DNA of 64,000 nt, from NCBI GenBank assembly GCA_044464225.1, contig JBIQLN010000002.1:124001-188000 (forward strand), given 5' to 3'. The DNA is from 66-474 sp044464225. Its GTDB lineage: Bacteria; Pseudomonadota; Gammaproteobacteria; Xanthomonadales; Rhodanobacteraceae. Shown here piece by piece: positions 1 to 9,082 of the stretch. The notes below the pieces were generated by a model. It was not told where the DNA came from and ran no database searches. It worked only from the letters and a program-made list of their open reading frames with translations. Numbering within the stretch: position 1 is the stretch's first letter; each line of letters opens with the position of its first letter. Made by a program: the position numbers and the translations under genes.

Positions 1-43
1 CGCGCGGGCGGCGTGCATGGGGTTTCCTGACCGGGGATCAAAG

Positions 44-1159
44 ATGGACATCGGATACTTCCTCAAGCTGATGATGGATCGCGGTGCGTCGGACATGTTC
101 CTTTCCACCGGCACGCCCGTGCACATCAAGATCGAGGGACGGCTGGCGGCACTCGGCACTTCGCCGCTGCCGTCGGGCATGGTGAAGAAAATCGCCTACT
201 CGCTGATGGACGAGGGTTCGGTGCCCAAGTTCGAGCGCGAACTGGAATACAACATGGCGCTGGCGGTGAAGGACGTCGGCCGCTTCCGCGTCAACGTGTT
301 CAAGCAACGCGGTGAAGTCGCGCTGGTGATCCGCGCGATCAAGAGCGACATTCCTTCCATCGAGGAACTGCTGCTGCCGCAGATCTACAAGAAGCTGATC
401 ATGGAGCCGCGCGGGCTGATCCTCGTCGTGGGCGCGACGGGCTCGGGCAAATCCACCACGCTGGCGTCGATGATCGACTACCGCAACACCAACGCGGCGG
501 GCCACATCCTCACCGTCGAGGACCCGATCGAGTTCCTGCACAAGCACAAGAAGTCGATCGTCAACCAGCGCGAGGTGGGCCTCGACACCCACAGCTACCA
601 CGAGGCGCTCAAGAACGCGATGCGCGAGGCGCCGGACGTGATCCTGATCGGCGAGATCCGCGACACCGCCACCATGGATGCCGCGATCGGCTTTTCGGAA
701 ACAGGGCACATCTGTCTCGCCACGCTGCATTCCAACAACGCCGACCAGACCATCGAGCGCATCCTCAACTTCTTCCCCGAGGCCGCGCACAAGAACATCC
801 TGATGAACCTCGCGCTGAACCTGAAGGCGATCATTTCGCAGCGCCTGGTGGTCGGCAAGGACGGCCGTCGCCGTCCTGCGGTCGAGGTACTGATCAACAC
901 GCCGCACATCCGCGACCTGCTGCGCCGCGGCGAGGTACACGAGATCAAGCTGGCGATGGAACGCAGCCTGGAAGAAGGCATGCAGACGTTCGACCAGTCG
1001 CTGTTCAAGCTCTACAAGGAAGGCACGATCGACCTGGAAGAGGCGCTGTCGAAGGCCGACTCGCGCGACGGCCTCGCGCTCAAGATCCGCCTCGCCGAAG
1101 GTGCCAGCGGCACCGACTTGCCGGAGGACGATCCCTACGGACTGGGTGTATCGATGTAG
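44..1159 (+). CDS. pilU: Type IV pilus retraction ATPase PilU
   Basis: Cytoplasmic hexameric ATPase of the PilT/PilU subgroup of the GspE secretion ATPase superfamily, which assists PilT in depolymerising type IV pili (twitching, DNA uptake). Numbered from the chosen ATG, the Walker A box GATGSGKST lies at about residue 130, the Asp box at TVEDPIEF, the Walker B-like stretch VILIGEIRD at about 199 and the His box ATLHSNNA at about 226. The 371-residue length fits PilU. The start at 44 is preferred over an ATG at 17 because GGGGA lies just upstream and MDIGYFL matches the usual PilU N-terminus. PilT, normally immediately upstream, would lie outside the window. PilU rather than PilT is inferred from the sequence after the Walker boxes and the C-terminal acidic tail. 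Confidence 0.92.
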   Translation: MDIGYFLKLMMDRGASDMFLSTGTPVHIKIEGRLAALGTSPLPSGMVKKIAYSLMDEGSVPKFERELEYNMALAVKDVGRFRVNVFKQRGEVALVIRAIKSDIPSIEELLLPQIYKKLIMEPRGLILVVGATGSGKSTTLASMIDYRNTNAAGHILTVEDPIEFLHKHKKSIVNQREVGLDTHSYHEALKNAMREAPDVILIGEIRDTATMDAAIGFSETGHICLATLHSNNADQTIERILNFFPEAAHKNILMNLALNLKAIISQRLVVGKDGRRRPAVEVLINTPHIRDLLRRGEVHEIKLAMERSLEEGMQTFDQSLFKLYKEGTIDLEEALSKADSRDGLALKIRLAEGASGTDLPEDDPYGLGVSM

Positions 1160-1202
1160 CCCCGGCGGCCCGCCCTGACCGGCGGGTCCGAAGTCCGCGC
1201 GT

Positions 1203-2036
1203 CTACAGGGCGAGCTCGCCCTGGATGACATCCGCGACATCGCCACCCACCCAGACCTGGTCCGGGTCGATCCGCAGATGCACACGCCCGGCGCGCTGCA
1301 GCGCGCTGCCCTGTGCCGCGACATAGGACGCCGGCGCGAGTCCTTCGCGCATCAGCCACTGCGCCACGCCCGCGTTGAGGCTTCCGGTCACGGGGTCTTC
1401 GTATCCTGCACTGCCCACGAACGCGCGGATTTCCAGTGCCGCGTCGTGGCCGGGCTCGTGGAAACCCACCACCCCCAACTTGAGCGGTTTGAGCGCAGCC
1501 CAGTCCGGCGTGAGCGAGAGCACCTGCCGCGCCGACCGCAGCATCACTGCACACCAGTTGGGGCCGTTGTCGACCCACTGGTGATGGAGAATGTCCGCCG
1601 GCGATACGCCGAGCGCCCGGGTGACCTGGGCCAGCACGTCATGCTCCAGCGCGCCGGTGCGGCGCAACGGCGGTGCGGCGAACTCGAGCCGCGAACCGCC
1701 GGTACGAATCCGCACGATGCCCACGCCGCACTGTTGCGATACGAAACCCGGCACGCGCGGCTGGCCGCCCGCAGCCAGCCATGCATGGCACGAACCGAGC
1801 GTCGGATGGCCGGCGAAGGGCAGCTCGCCGACGGGCGTGAAGATGCGCACGCGGTAATCCGCATCCGGATCGGTCGCGGGCAGCAGGAAGGTCGTTTCCG
1901 AAAGATTGGTCCAGCGGGCGAACGCGGCCATCCGGGCGTCGTCCAGCCCTTCGGCGGCATGGACCACCGCAAGCGGGTTGCCGCCCAACGGATCGGTCGA
2001 AAAGACATTGACTTGCGAGAACCGGAACGTGCTCAT
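1203..2036 (-). CDS. PhzF family isomerase-like protein
   Basis: Member of the PhzF/YddE (diaminopimelate epimerase-like) fold. Family hallmarks are visible: GGNPLAVV at residues 18-25, NLSETTF at 44-50 with the putative catalytic Glu47, and the FTP...ELPFAGHPTLG block at 66-81. Length (277) is normal. PhzF itself isomerises trans-2,3-dihydro-3-hydroxyanthranilate in phenazine synthesis, but most chromosomal homologues have unknown substrates and there are no other phenazine genes here, so no pathway is assigned. It is convergent with pilU (43 bp apart) and read in the same direction as the downstream-numbered aminotransferase gene, but the 187 bp between them makes a shared operon uncertain. 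Confidence 0.85.
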   Translation of the reverse strand: MSTFRFSQVNVFSTDPLGGNPLAVVHAAEGLDDARMAAFARWTNLSETTFLLPATDPDADYRVRIFTPVGELPFAGHPTLGSCHAWLAAGGQPRVPGFVSQQCGVGIVRIRTGGSRLEFAAPPLRRTGALEHDVLAQVTRALGVSPADILHHQWVDNGPNWCAVMLRSARQVLSLTPDWAALKPLKLGVVGFHEPGHDAALEIRAFVGSAGYEDPVTGSLNAGVAQWLMREGLAPASYVAAQGSALQRAGRVHLRIDPDQVWVGGDVADVIQGELAL

Positions 2037-2223
2037 GGTTTATGTCCACATGGGTGCCTGCTCGGTGTGACCGATCCGGCCTCATCGGCGGAAACCGAAG
2101 GCCGCACCATCGCGAGAAACGAAGAGGTCGCCGTTTCCGCTTTTCCGCGTCCAGGGTATCGGTCCCGCAGGTTGGCTGACGCCGGCTTCCTGGGCGGAAG
2201 CCCAGCACACACGGAACCAGGCC

Positions 2224-3606
2224 TCAAACATCGCGTGCGAGCTCTGCGGCAACCTCTCCCGCCACGGCCAGCGTCTCTGCAATGTCATCGCGGGTGTGCG
2301 CGGTCGACACGAACAGGTTTTCGTACGCGCCCGGATGGAACAGCACGCCGCGCGCCAGCATGCCGCGCCACCAGCGATCGAACAGTTTCTGGTCGGCATG
2401 GCGCTCGGCGTCGCGGTAATCGTGGATCGGCTCGCGCGCGAACCACACCTGCATCAGAGGACCGACGCCAACGACGCAAGCGGGCAACCCGGCGTTCCGC
2501 AATACCCCGTCCAGCCCCAGCCTCAACGCGTCCGACAGCGCATCGAGCTCCGCGAACAATCCGGGCGTGGCCAGTTCATCGAGCGCCGCATTCGCCGCGG
2601 CAATCGCGATGCCGTTCGCGTTGTACGTGCCTGCCATCGATACCGTCCCGTCGGCGACCAGCGCCATGATGTCGGCGCGGCCGCCGCAGGCCGCGACGGG
2701 AAAACCGCCGCCCAGCCCCTTGGCGAACACCGCCAAATCCGGGGTCACCCCGAAGCGGGCCTGCGCCCCGCCCAAGCCCAGCCGGAAGCCGGTGATGACT
2801 TCGTCGAACAGCAGCACGATGCCGTGGCGCGCGGTCAGCTCCCGCATCGCTTCGAGATAACCCGGCTTCGGCAGGATGCAGCCGGTGTTGCACATCACCG
2901 GTTCGGTGATCACGGCCGCGATTGAATCGCCTTCGCGCCTGATCGTGTCGGCCAGCAGGTCTGCATCGTTCCACGGCAGGATGATGAGGTTCCCTTCGAC
3001 GCCACGCGGCAACCCCGGCCCCTGCGGCACCGGCACCGGACGCGCGTCGGGACCCGCCCTGGCGAGGTCCGGATGCTTGCTCCAGTACACCTGATCGGAA
3101 AAGCCGTGGTACATCCCCTCGAAGCGGATGAGCTTCGGCCGGCCGGTGAACGCACGCGCGAGACGGGTCGCATACAGCACCGCCTCGGTACCGGTGTTGC
3201 AAAGACGGACCTGCTCCACGCACGGCACGGCGGCAATGATCTTTTGCGCCAGCCGTGCTTCGTCCGCGGTGGGCAAGGCGAACACGGTGCCGCGCTGCTC
3301 GATGAATTCGACCACGGCCCGCGTGACCCGGGGCGGCCGATGGCCGAGCAGCATGGGTCCCAGGCCCAGCAGGTAGTCGATGTAGTCGTTGCCATCCACG
3401 TCGCGCAGATGCGCGCCGTCGCCGCTTTCGACGAACAGCGGGTACGGCGTCCAGCCCGCCCACGTCGCACGCGCGGTGCTGTTGACACCGCCGGGGATGG
3501 GATCGCGGGCGGCATCGAACAGTTGCGCGCTGCGCGACGTATCAAGCCCATCCGCCAGCGACAACACGCCGACGGGCGAAACCGTCGCAGCCTTTGCGGG
3601 TGTCAT
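2224..3606 (-). CDS. Class III aminotransferase, glutamate-1-semialdehyde aminomutase-like
   Basis: PLP-dependent enzyme of fold type I, 460 residues. NTGTEA at 137-142, DEVITGFR at 268-275 and the PLP-lysine segment AVFAKGLGGGFPV (Lys296) are typical of glutamate-1-semialdehyde 2,1-aminomutase and close relatives. Against true HemL: it is about 30 residues longer, the lysine loop reads FAKGLGGG rather than the usual GKIIGGG, and it is paired with a phosphatase. The ATG at 3606 is 18 bp after the stop of the HAD phosphatase gene, so the two are probably co-transcribed, phosphatase first. I consider it more likely a paralogue acting on a different amino-ketone or amino-aldehyde than the tetrapyrrole enzyme, but HemL cannot be excluded from sequence alone. 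Confidence 0.72.
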   Translation of the reverse strand: MTPAKAATVSPVGVLSLADGLDTSRSAQLFDAARDPIPGGVNSTARATWAGWTPYPLFVESGDGAHLRDVDGNDYIDYLLGLGPMLLGHRPPRVTRAVVEFIEQRGTVFALPTADEARLAQKIIAAVPCVEQVRLCNTGTEAVLYATRLARAFTGRPKLIRFEGMYHGFSDQVYWSKHPDLARAGPDARPVPVPQGPGLPRGVEGNLIILPWNDADLLADTIRREGDSIAAVITEPVMCNTGCILPKPGYLEAMRELTARHGIVLLFDEVITGFRLGLGGAQARFGVTPDLAVFAKGLGGGFPVAACGGRADIMALVADGTVSMAGTYNANGIAIAAANAALDELATPGLFAELDALSDALRLGLDGVLRNAGLPACVVGVGPLMQVWFAREPIHDYRDAERHADQKLFDRWWRGMLARGVLFHPGAYENLFVSTAHTRDDIAETLAVAGEVAAELARDV

Positions 3607-3624
3607 GGTTCGTCCTGCAGTCTC

Positions 3625-4323
3625 TCAGAGGGCGGGGGCGGGGGTCAGCCCGGGTTGCGATGCATGCAGCTTTCCAGTCAGCAGCGAGGGCAACAGCCCT
3701 GTCGCATCGGCGAAGCCGACGATCGAGGTGTGCGGAATGCCGGCGTGCCGGCAGTGCTCGATCAACCGGTGCTTGGCGAATACGTAATCGACTTCGCCCG
3801 CCGCGCAGAAATCCGACGCACCGTCGCCGACCAGCAACACGCGATGGAGACGACGGTGTTCGCGCACCGCACTGGCGCATTTGCAATGGCCACTGCCGAC
3901 CCGGCAATGCGGATCGGAGAACGGTGTTTCGAGCTTCCATTTCCGCGGCCCGGTTTGCACCAGCCGGTTGGCAAGGATGGGCAGGCTGCCGAGCTGGTAA
4001 CGCGCCAGCATCGCGCGGATCGCGTAATCGAGGCCATCGCTCACGATGCGCAGTGTCGTCCCGGCAGCCCGGACGGCCTCCACGAACCGCGGAAATGCGG
4101 GATCGATCCGCATCGAGCCAAGGTGCTCGTCGATCTCCTCTCGCGATGCATCCAGCAGCGCGACCTGGCCGGCCATGCATTCAGCCGAACCGATCTTGCC
4201 CGCGCGCCAGTCGTGCTCGAGCACCTGCCACTCCGGCGATGCGAACCGGTCGAGCAACGAGTCTGTGACGTCCTCGACCGCAATGGTGCCGTCGAAGTCA
4301 CACAGGATGTTCCATGGGGCCAC
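3625..4323 (-). CDS. MtnX-like HAD-IB phosphatase
   Basis: Haloacid dehalogenase superfamily phosphatase, about 232 residues. Motif I DFDGT is at residues 9-13, a VSDG motif II lies mid-protein and LLVGDGASD forms the C-terminal acidic motif. The pattern DFDGTI...D.T..LLDRF resembles MtnX-type phosphatases (methionine salvage) and SerB relatives. The reading frame stays open upstream, but conserved sequence begins at APWNILCDFDGT, so a GTG start at 4323 is chosen; no strong ribosome binding site precedes it. The gene is followed after 18 bp by the HemL-like aminotransferase. No other methionine-salvage genes are nearby, so the substrate is unknown and may be a phosphorylated intermediate handled together with that aminotransferase. 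Confidence 0.72.
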   Translation of the reverse strand: MAPWNILCDFDGTIAVEDVTDSLLDRFASPEWQVLEHDWRAGKIGSAECMAGQVALLDASREEIDEHLGSMRIDPAFPRFVEAVRAAGTTLRIVSDGLDYAIRAMLARYQLGSLPILANRLVQTGPRKWKLETPFSDPHCRVGSGHCKCASAVREHRRLHRVLLVGDGASDFCAAGEVDYVFAKHRLIEHCRHAGIPHTSIVGFADATGLLPSLLTGKLHASQPGLTPAPAL

Positions 4324-4565
4324 GGACGTTTTCTCGGGAGGCGGCCGGCCGCAAGTCGCGGCAATTCTACCCTCGCCACGCTTTCGGGACGCTTTCGTCC
4401 CCATGGAGCCACTGAGCCTGGAACCCGGCGCGGAGGCGCACGAAGCTGGACGCACGGTGGCGCAGCGATCACGCGATCGCATCGGGTCGGCCCCGCGATT
4501 TCCGGTGAAAGCAAGCTACCTCACCACGGGCCTTGATGCCTCGATGCGCGGGGCAAGTCCATGGC

Positions 4566-5498
4566 TCACGGTCGGGGACGGACCGGGGCCGGAAACCGCA
4601 CCAGCACGCGCTGGCCGATCCGGAGCGGCGTCCGGCCTTCCTTCACCGGCGCGAGTTCCAGCGTGCAGTCGACGTCGTTGGCGAGCGCCCGTTCCAGCGG
4701 GTCCTGCGTCAAGCCGGCCGGCTGCAGCACCTGCCCGACCCAGGTTACGGTCGCCTCGTAGGCCGGCCCGTTGCCCGAATCCCGGACCACTTCCGCGTGC
4801 ATGCCGGCGCGGATGGAACCGGCCGCGTCCACGTCGAGCTGTGCCTGCACGATGTGCGGCCGGTCGGGCAGCAGCTCGAACAAGGGCTGTCCGGACGACG
4901 CGGACACCGATTGGCCGATCGCGACGCGACGCAGCACGACCACCCCCGCCACCGGCGCGCGCAGCGTGGTCGCATCGAGATCGAGTTTCGCCGCGGCGGC
5001 TTTTTGGCGTGCGGCGTCCAGCTGCGCCTGCGCGGCGGCCTGCCTGGCCTTCAGCGAGGCCACCGCACCCCGCGCCTGTTCGGCGGCTTCGCCGGTCGCC
5101 GCACCGGCACTCGCGGCCGCGGCAACGCGTGGTGCGCGTCGTTCCGCCTGCTTCAGGGACACCTGCAGCCCCGCCAGTTGCGCCCTGGCCTGTTCGATGC
5201 CGGCCTCGGCGCTCGCCACCGCGATGGTCGCGCTGCGCGCGTCGAGCGTCGCCAGTACCTGGCCGCGTTCGACCGCGTCACCCGGCTTCACCGCAACCGA
5301 CTCCACCACCCCGTCGGTGCGCGCGCCGACCAGCACCATCCCGCCTTCGACGGAAACCTTTCCGCGCGCCACCGCCAGCCACTGCGGGGACTGCGCGGAC
5401 GCCCCCGCGGCTGCATCGTGGCCGCCGCCGGACGAGCACGCGCCCAGCCCCAGCACCGCAGCGGCGAACAGGAAGGTGGCACAACGATGCGGTTTCAC
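4566..5498 (-). CDS. HlyD-family periplasmic adaptor lipoprotein of ABC exporter
   Basis: Membrane fusion protein that bridges the inner-membrane ABC permease and the outer-membrane channel. It begins with a lipoprotein signal peptide ending LGLGAC (lipid-modified Cys21), followed by a biotinyl-lipoyl-like half (GVVESVAVKPGDAVERGQVL), a long Ala/Gln-rich coiled-coil hairpin at about 85-170, the returning lipoyl half (LRAPVAGVVVLRRVAIGQ) and a beta-barrel domain. The start is GTG at 5498, which overlaps the ATPase stop codon by 4 bp (GTGA). It is the last gene of the tolC-like / permease / ATPase / adaptor unit. Compared with DevB/MacA proteins it is short (310 aa). Confidence 0.85.
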   Translation of the reverse strand: MKPHRCATFLFAAAVLGLGACSSGGGHDAAAGASAQSPQWLAVARGKVSVEGGMVLVGARTDGVVESVAVKPGDAVERGQVLATLDARSATIAVASAEAGIEQARAQLAGLQVSLKQAERRAPRVAAAASAGAATGEAAEQARGAVASLKARQAAAQAQLDAARQKAAAAKLDLDATTLRAPVAGVVVLRRVAIGQSVSASSGQPLFELLPDRPHIVQAQLDVDAAGSIRAGMHAEVVRDSGNGPAYEATVTWVGQVLQPAGLTQDPLERALANDVDCTLELAPVKEGRTPLRIGQRVLVRFPAPVRPRP

Positions 5499-6217
5499 GA
5501 TGCCCTCTCCTCTCGAAGCGCGGAATCATCATGCGGCACGCGCCGGTCATTGAATATGACCCCGTCTTCCATTTCCAGCACGCGGTCGGCATGGGTGACG
5601 AGGCGCGGATCGTGGCTGACGCACAGCACCGCGGTGCCATGTTCGTGCGCGATGCGGCGGAGCGTGTCGATCACGATCTGTCCATTGGCGGCATCCAGTG
5701 CGCTGGTGGGTTCGTCCGCGAACAACAGTTGCGGCTGCTTGACCAGCGCGCGCGCAATCGCGACGCGTTGTTTTTCGCCGCCGGAAAGTTCGGCCGGCAG
5801 CAGGTGCATGCGATCACCCAATCCGACTTCGTCCAGCGCCGCGCGGCCGCGCGCTTCCGCAGTCCGATCATCCACGCCCATGTAGCCCAGTGGCAGCATC
5901 ACCTGTTCCAACGCGTTGAGCGCGGGGAACAGGTTGAAACCCTGGAACACGAATCCGGTGTGATGAAGGCGGAAGCGGTCGCGCGCATGCCGATCGCCCC
6001 GGAACAAATCTTCGCCCAGTGCGACCACGCTTCCGGCATCCGGACGTTGCAGGCCGGAGAGGATCGACAACAGCGTGCTCTTGCCGCAGCCCGACGGGCC
6101 CGCGATGAGGGTCAGATGCCTGGCATCGACCGAAAGCGAAAGACCGCGCAGGACTTCCGTGCGCACCTTGCCGCTGGTGTAGCCCATGCAGAGATCGCGG
6201 GCTTCGAGCGCGCTCAT
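5495..6217 (-). CDS. ABC exporter ATP-binding protein (LolD/MacB/DevA class)
   Basis: 240-residue ATPase subunit. Walker A GPSGCGKST is at 40-48, Q-loop near VFQGFNL at 89-95, signature LSGGEKQR at 144-151, Walker B LLFADEP at 164-170 and the switch His in CVSHDPR. The Walker A with a Cys and the spacing are typical of the MacB/LolD/DevA group, which powers mechanotransmission rather than direct transport. The ATG at 6217 overlaps the permease stop by 4 bp (ATGA) and its own stop overlaps the adaptor start by 4 bp, so translation of the three is coupled. An in-frame extension upstream of 6217 has no family similarity and is not included. Confidence 0.9.
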   Translation of the reverse strand: MSALEARDLCMGYTSGKVRTEVLRGLSLSVDARHLTLIAGPSGCGKSTLLSILSGLQRPDAGSVVALGEDLFRGDRHARDRFRLHHTGFVFQGFNLFPALNALEQVMLPLGYMGVDDRTAEARGRAALDEVGLGDRMHLLPAELSGGEKQRVAIARALVKQPQLLFADEPTSALDAANGQIVIDTLRRIAHEHGTAVLCVSHDPRLVTHADRVLEMEDGVIFNDRRVPHDDSALREERAS

Positions 6218-7338
6218 CGGAGGAGCAACGCCGGATCGGCGTTCCGCAACACACGGACCGCAGCCACGCCCGAAACCAGCGCGATGCCCATCACCAGGGC
6301 CGCGCAGGCGAGCCACGCCGGCAGGTTCAACTGCACAGGCACGTCCTGGAGCGTGGCGAGGCCGATCAAGGCGAGGCTCAGCAACACCCCCGCGATCAGG
6401 CCGCATACGCCGATCCACGCGGCCTGCTCGAGGACCACGCGACGCAGCGAGCCCAATCCGATGCCCAGCGCATGCAGCGTTGCGTACTCGCGCACCGAGC
6501 CCGCAATGGCGCCCATGAGCGTCTGGCTGGTAATGATCGCGCCGACGATGAAGACCACCACCGCGAGGAAAATTACGCCGAGGCCGGCGCCGGTCTGGAA
6601 CATCCAGTAGAACACCGCGCGTCGCGCGAAACTCGATGCCGTCCACGCCGCGTAATCGTGCGCCGACGCGTCGATGCGCCCCGCGACCGCGCCCGCGTCC
6701 GCGTCGGGTTTCAGCTTCGCGACGTAGTAGGCGACTTCCGTCCCCCCGGTGTCGTCGTCCAGTGCCCGTGCGGTATCCAGCGAAGCGACCACGTTCACCC
6801 CGCCCAGCGCGCGGATGCCGCTGGCGACCCCGACGATGCGGACCAGGTGGCCGTTGATGAGCGCCTGGCCGCCGATCGGCACGCCGAGCTTGGGCAAATC
6901 GGCACGGTCGACGATCACCGCGAACGGCTCGTTCAACGACGCCCGTTGGGCGGGCGTCAGCACGCCGGAAAAGATCATGCCATCCGCCTCGGTGCTGATG
7001 CCCGACACGAACACCGACACCCCGCCGGTGCCGGCCGGGCCGCGCCAGTCGCCATCCACCCAAGCGAACGGCTCGACGCGGGCGACGCCCGGGTCCATCA
7101 ACAGCGCGGTGCGCGCGGTCGGCGCGATCGGACGCCCGAGTTCGATGCTCTGGGTGCCCGGGTAGCCGACCCACACGTCGGCGTCGGACGCGGTGATGTA
7201 CACCGCGGTGGAGCCGAATATCCCGAACACCAGGGCGGCCTGCATCAACAGCAGCAATCCCGAGAACGCGACCGCAAGCATCGCCGGCAGGAAGCGCCGC
7301 CATTCGTGGACGAGGGTCTTGCGGGCGAGCGGGATCAT
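6214..7338 (-). CDS. FtsX/DevC-like ABC exporter permease
   Basis: 374-residue inner-membrane permease with a single N-terminal transmembrane helix (about 17-42), a ~200-residue periplasmic domain and three C-terminal helices (about 255-285, 303-335, 345-370), the MacB/FtsX/DevC topology. The early periplasmic sequence SDADVWV resembles DevC-type permeases of the cyanobacterial glycolipid exporter DevBCA, and the C-terminal FtsX domain (EYATLHALGIGLGSLRRVVLEQ) is clear. It is encoded between the outer-membrane component (171 bp upstream, separated by a palindromic repeat) and the ATPase. Substrate unknown; lipids, peptides or small toxic molecules are possible. Confidence 0.85.
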   Translation of the reverse strand: MIPLARKTLVHEWRRFLPAMLAVAFSGLLLLMQAALVFGIFGSTAVYITASDADVWVGYPGTQSIELGRPIAPTARTALLMDPGVARVEPFAWVDGDWRGPAGTGGVSVFVSGISTEADGMIFSGVLTPAQRASLNEPFAVIVDRADLPKLGVPIGGQALINGHLVRIVGVASGIRALGGVNVVASLDTARALDDDTGGTEVAYYVAKLKPDADAGAVAGRIDASAHDYAAWTASSFARRAVFYWMFQTGAGLGVIFLAVVVFIVGAIITSQTLMGAIAGSVREYATLHALGIGLGSLRRVVLEQAAWIGVCGLIAGVLLSLALIGLATLQDVPVQLNLPAWLACAALVMGIALVSGVAAVRVLRNADPALLLR

Positions 7339-7358
7339 GGCTCGATGCGGGCCCTTGA

Positions 7359-7500
7359 ACCCCTCTCCCTCCGCGAGAGGCGGAGCGGGAGTGAACGCAC
7401 GCGCGGCGCGGGGGGTGCGGTTCCCGATGCGCGATGCGACGACATGCTCCGCAACGTACCCCCAACCGCCTTTCGGGCACCCTCTTGCGAAGAAAGCGGG
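7359..7500. repeat. Dispersed palindromic repeat, degenerate copy
   Basis: About 140 bp between the permease and outer-membrane genes of the exporter. It opens with CCCCTCTCCCTCCGCGAGAGG and closes with a weaker CACCCTC...GCGGGAG. Length, palindromic start and the CACCCTC block near the end match the better-preserved element inside ctaA at 24839-24995, so the two are proposed as members of one repeat family. The middle is only loosely similar. Confidence 0.5.
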
Positions 7501-7509
7501 AGTTCGTCG

Positions 7510-8886
7510 TTACCTGGTCGCACTATCGTCCTCCGGCAGCGGCGCGCCACCGAGCGCCTTGTACAGCGCGACGTACGCGAGGCCGTGCGCCAGCCGCGCC
7601 TGGTCGCGCTCGAATTCGGATTCGCTGAGCGCGAGTTTCGCGTCCGCCAGTTGCAGGCCGTCGACCTGACCCAGACCCTGCAATTTTTCACTGAGCGACA
7701 AGCTGCGCTGCGATGCACGGGCCGCTTCGTCCGTGCTTTGCAATTTCTGCCCCGACGCGTGCAGCGCCGCGAGGTCCGTTTCGACCTCCGCTGCACCTTG
7801 CAGCACTGCCTGGCGATAGGCCAGGACGGCGGCCCGCAGTTGGGCCTCGCGCGCATCGCGTACCGCGCGGCGCTCACCCCAGTCGAACAGTGGAATGTTG
7901 ATGATCGGTCCGATCGCGAAGGAATTGTTGACGTCACCGAGGCGCCTGTTGCCCTTGACCAATGCCGCGAACGTCAACGAACTGCCCAGCGCGAAGCGCG
8001 GATACAGGTCGGCCTTGGCGATGCCGAGTTCGCCCGCGGCTTTCAGCACCTGCGCTTCGGCGTAGCGGATTTCGGGGCGGGTGCGCAGAAGATCGGCGGG
8101 CACCGCGTCGAGGTTGCCGGCCGTGAGTTTCGGTGGGGGCTTCGCGGCCAGCCAGGCCGGGTCGGGCTCGCTTTTCCCCAGCAGCAACGCCAGCACCTGC
8201 GCGTGCCGCACGACGGCTGCCTCCGGATCGGCCAGGCGCGACCTGGCCGTGGCCGCCGCGGCCGTGGCTTGCTCCACTTCGATCCGCGACGCCAGTTGCA
8301 GGCGCTCCTGCACGCGCAGCAATTCCACCTTCTTCCGCGCCGCCCGCGCGGCCTCGCGCAGCAGCCATTCGCTGCGCTGCGCGGCGCGCAGTTGCAGGTA
8401 CTCGCGGACCACTTCCGCGACCAGCGAAACGCGGGCCGACTGCAAGGCCGCTTTCGCCTCGCCCGTGTTCGCGGCGGCGAGGTGCGCATCTGCATCGCGG
8501 CGTCCGAAAAGCCCGAGTTCCCACGACGCATCGAAGCCGGCCTGGAAATAGCTGGCGGTGTTTTCCGCGTTGGGTTGTTCGAGGGTGTTGAACGCAAGCC
8601 GCGGCTTGTAGGTGGTCGACGCCGCGTCTTCCAGCGCCCGCGCTGCGCGCAACTTCAACGCAGCCCGCTGCACGTCGAGGTTGTCGTGGAGCGCGCGCTC
8701 GACCAGTCCGTCCAGGTCGGGATCGCCGAATTGCTTCCACCAGCCCGTGAGATCCGGTGTCGGCCCGGATCCCGGAGACGCGTTGTGCCATTGCGCGGGC
8801 AGGTCGTCGTCCGGCAGTTTCGGTACCTGCACGCTGACGCAGCCCCCAACCACAGCGCACAGCACCATCGCGATCAATGTGCGCAT
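7510..8886 (-). CDS. Outer-membrane efflux lipoprotein, NodT/TolC family
   Basis: 458-residue outer-membrane channel of RND/ABC exporters. The chosen ATG at 8886 gives a short lipoprotein signal peptide ending VVGGC, the expected form for NodT/OprM-type factors; an ATG at 8919 is also in frame. Two tandem outer-membrane efflux protein repeats follow, with long Ala/Arg/Glu-rich helices, DGLVERALHDNLDVQ near the start of repeat 1 and RPEIRYAEAQVLKAAGELGIAKADLYPRF-like sequence opening repeat 2. Being the first gene of the exporter unit, it makes the locus self-sufficient: channel, permease, ATPase and adaptor. Confidence 0.9.
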   Translation of the reverse strand: MRTLIAMVLCAVVGGCVSVQVPKLPDDDLPAQWHNASPGSGPTPDLTGWWKQFGDPDLDGLVERALHDNLDVQRAALKLRAARALEDAASTTYKPRLAFNTLEQPNAENTASYFQAGFDASWELGLFGRRDADAHLAAANTGEAKAALQSARVSLVAEVVREYLQLRAAQRSEWLLREAARAARKKVELLRVQERLQLASRIEVEQATAAAATARSRLADPEAAVVRHAQVLALLLGKSEPDPAWLAAKPPPKLTAGNLDAVPADLLRTRPEIRYAEAQVLKAAGELGIAKADLYPRFALGSSLTFAALVKGNRRLGDVNNSFAIGPIINIPLFDWGERRAVRDAREAQLRAAVLAYRQAVLQGAAEVETDLAALHASGQKLQSTDEAARASQRSLSLSEKLQGLGQVDGLQLADAKLALSESEFERDQARLAHGLAYVALYKALGGAPLPEDDSATR

Positions 8887-9082
8887 CGGGTTTCGCTGGG
8901 GGCGAGGGAGAGCGTGCATGGACCGCGGCAGTGTAGCGGCTGGCCAATCCTGCAGCGGCGCAGGCCGGAAAGCCAGCGGAAAGGCTGTGGCACGACGCAC
9001 GTCGAGCCTGCAAGTGCCTTCCGCGCGGCGGGCGTAGAATGGCGTCGCGGCTCGTCGCGACGATTCGTCGCCTGTTGACCCC

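Noticed and set aside
2037..2223. Small ORF (64 codons, 2033-2227) between the PhzF and aminotransferase genes
   Set aside because: No ribosome binding site, Pro/Arg/Ser-rich composition and overlap with both neighbours' ends; treated as non-coding.
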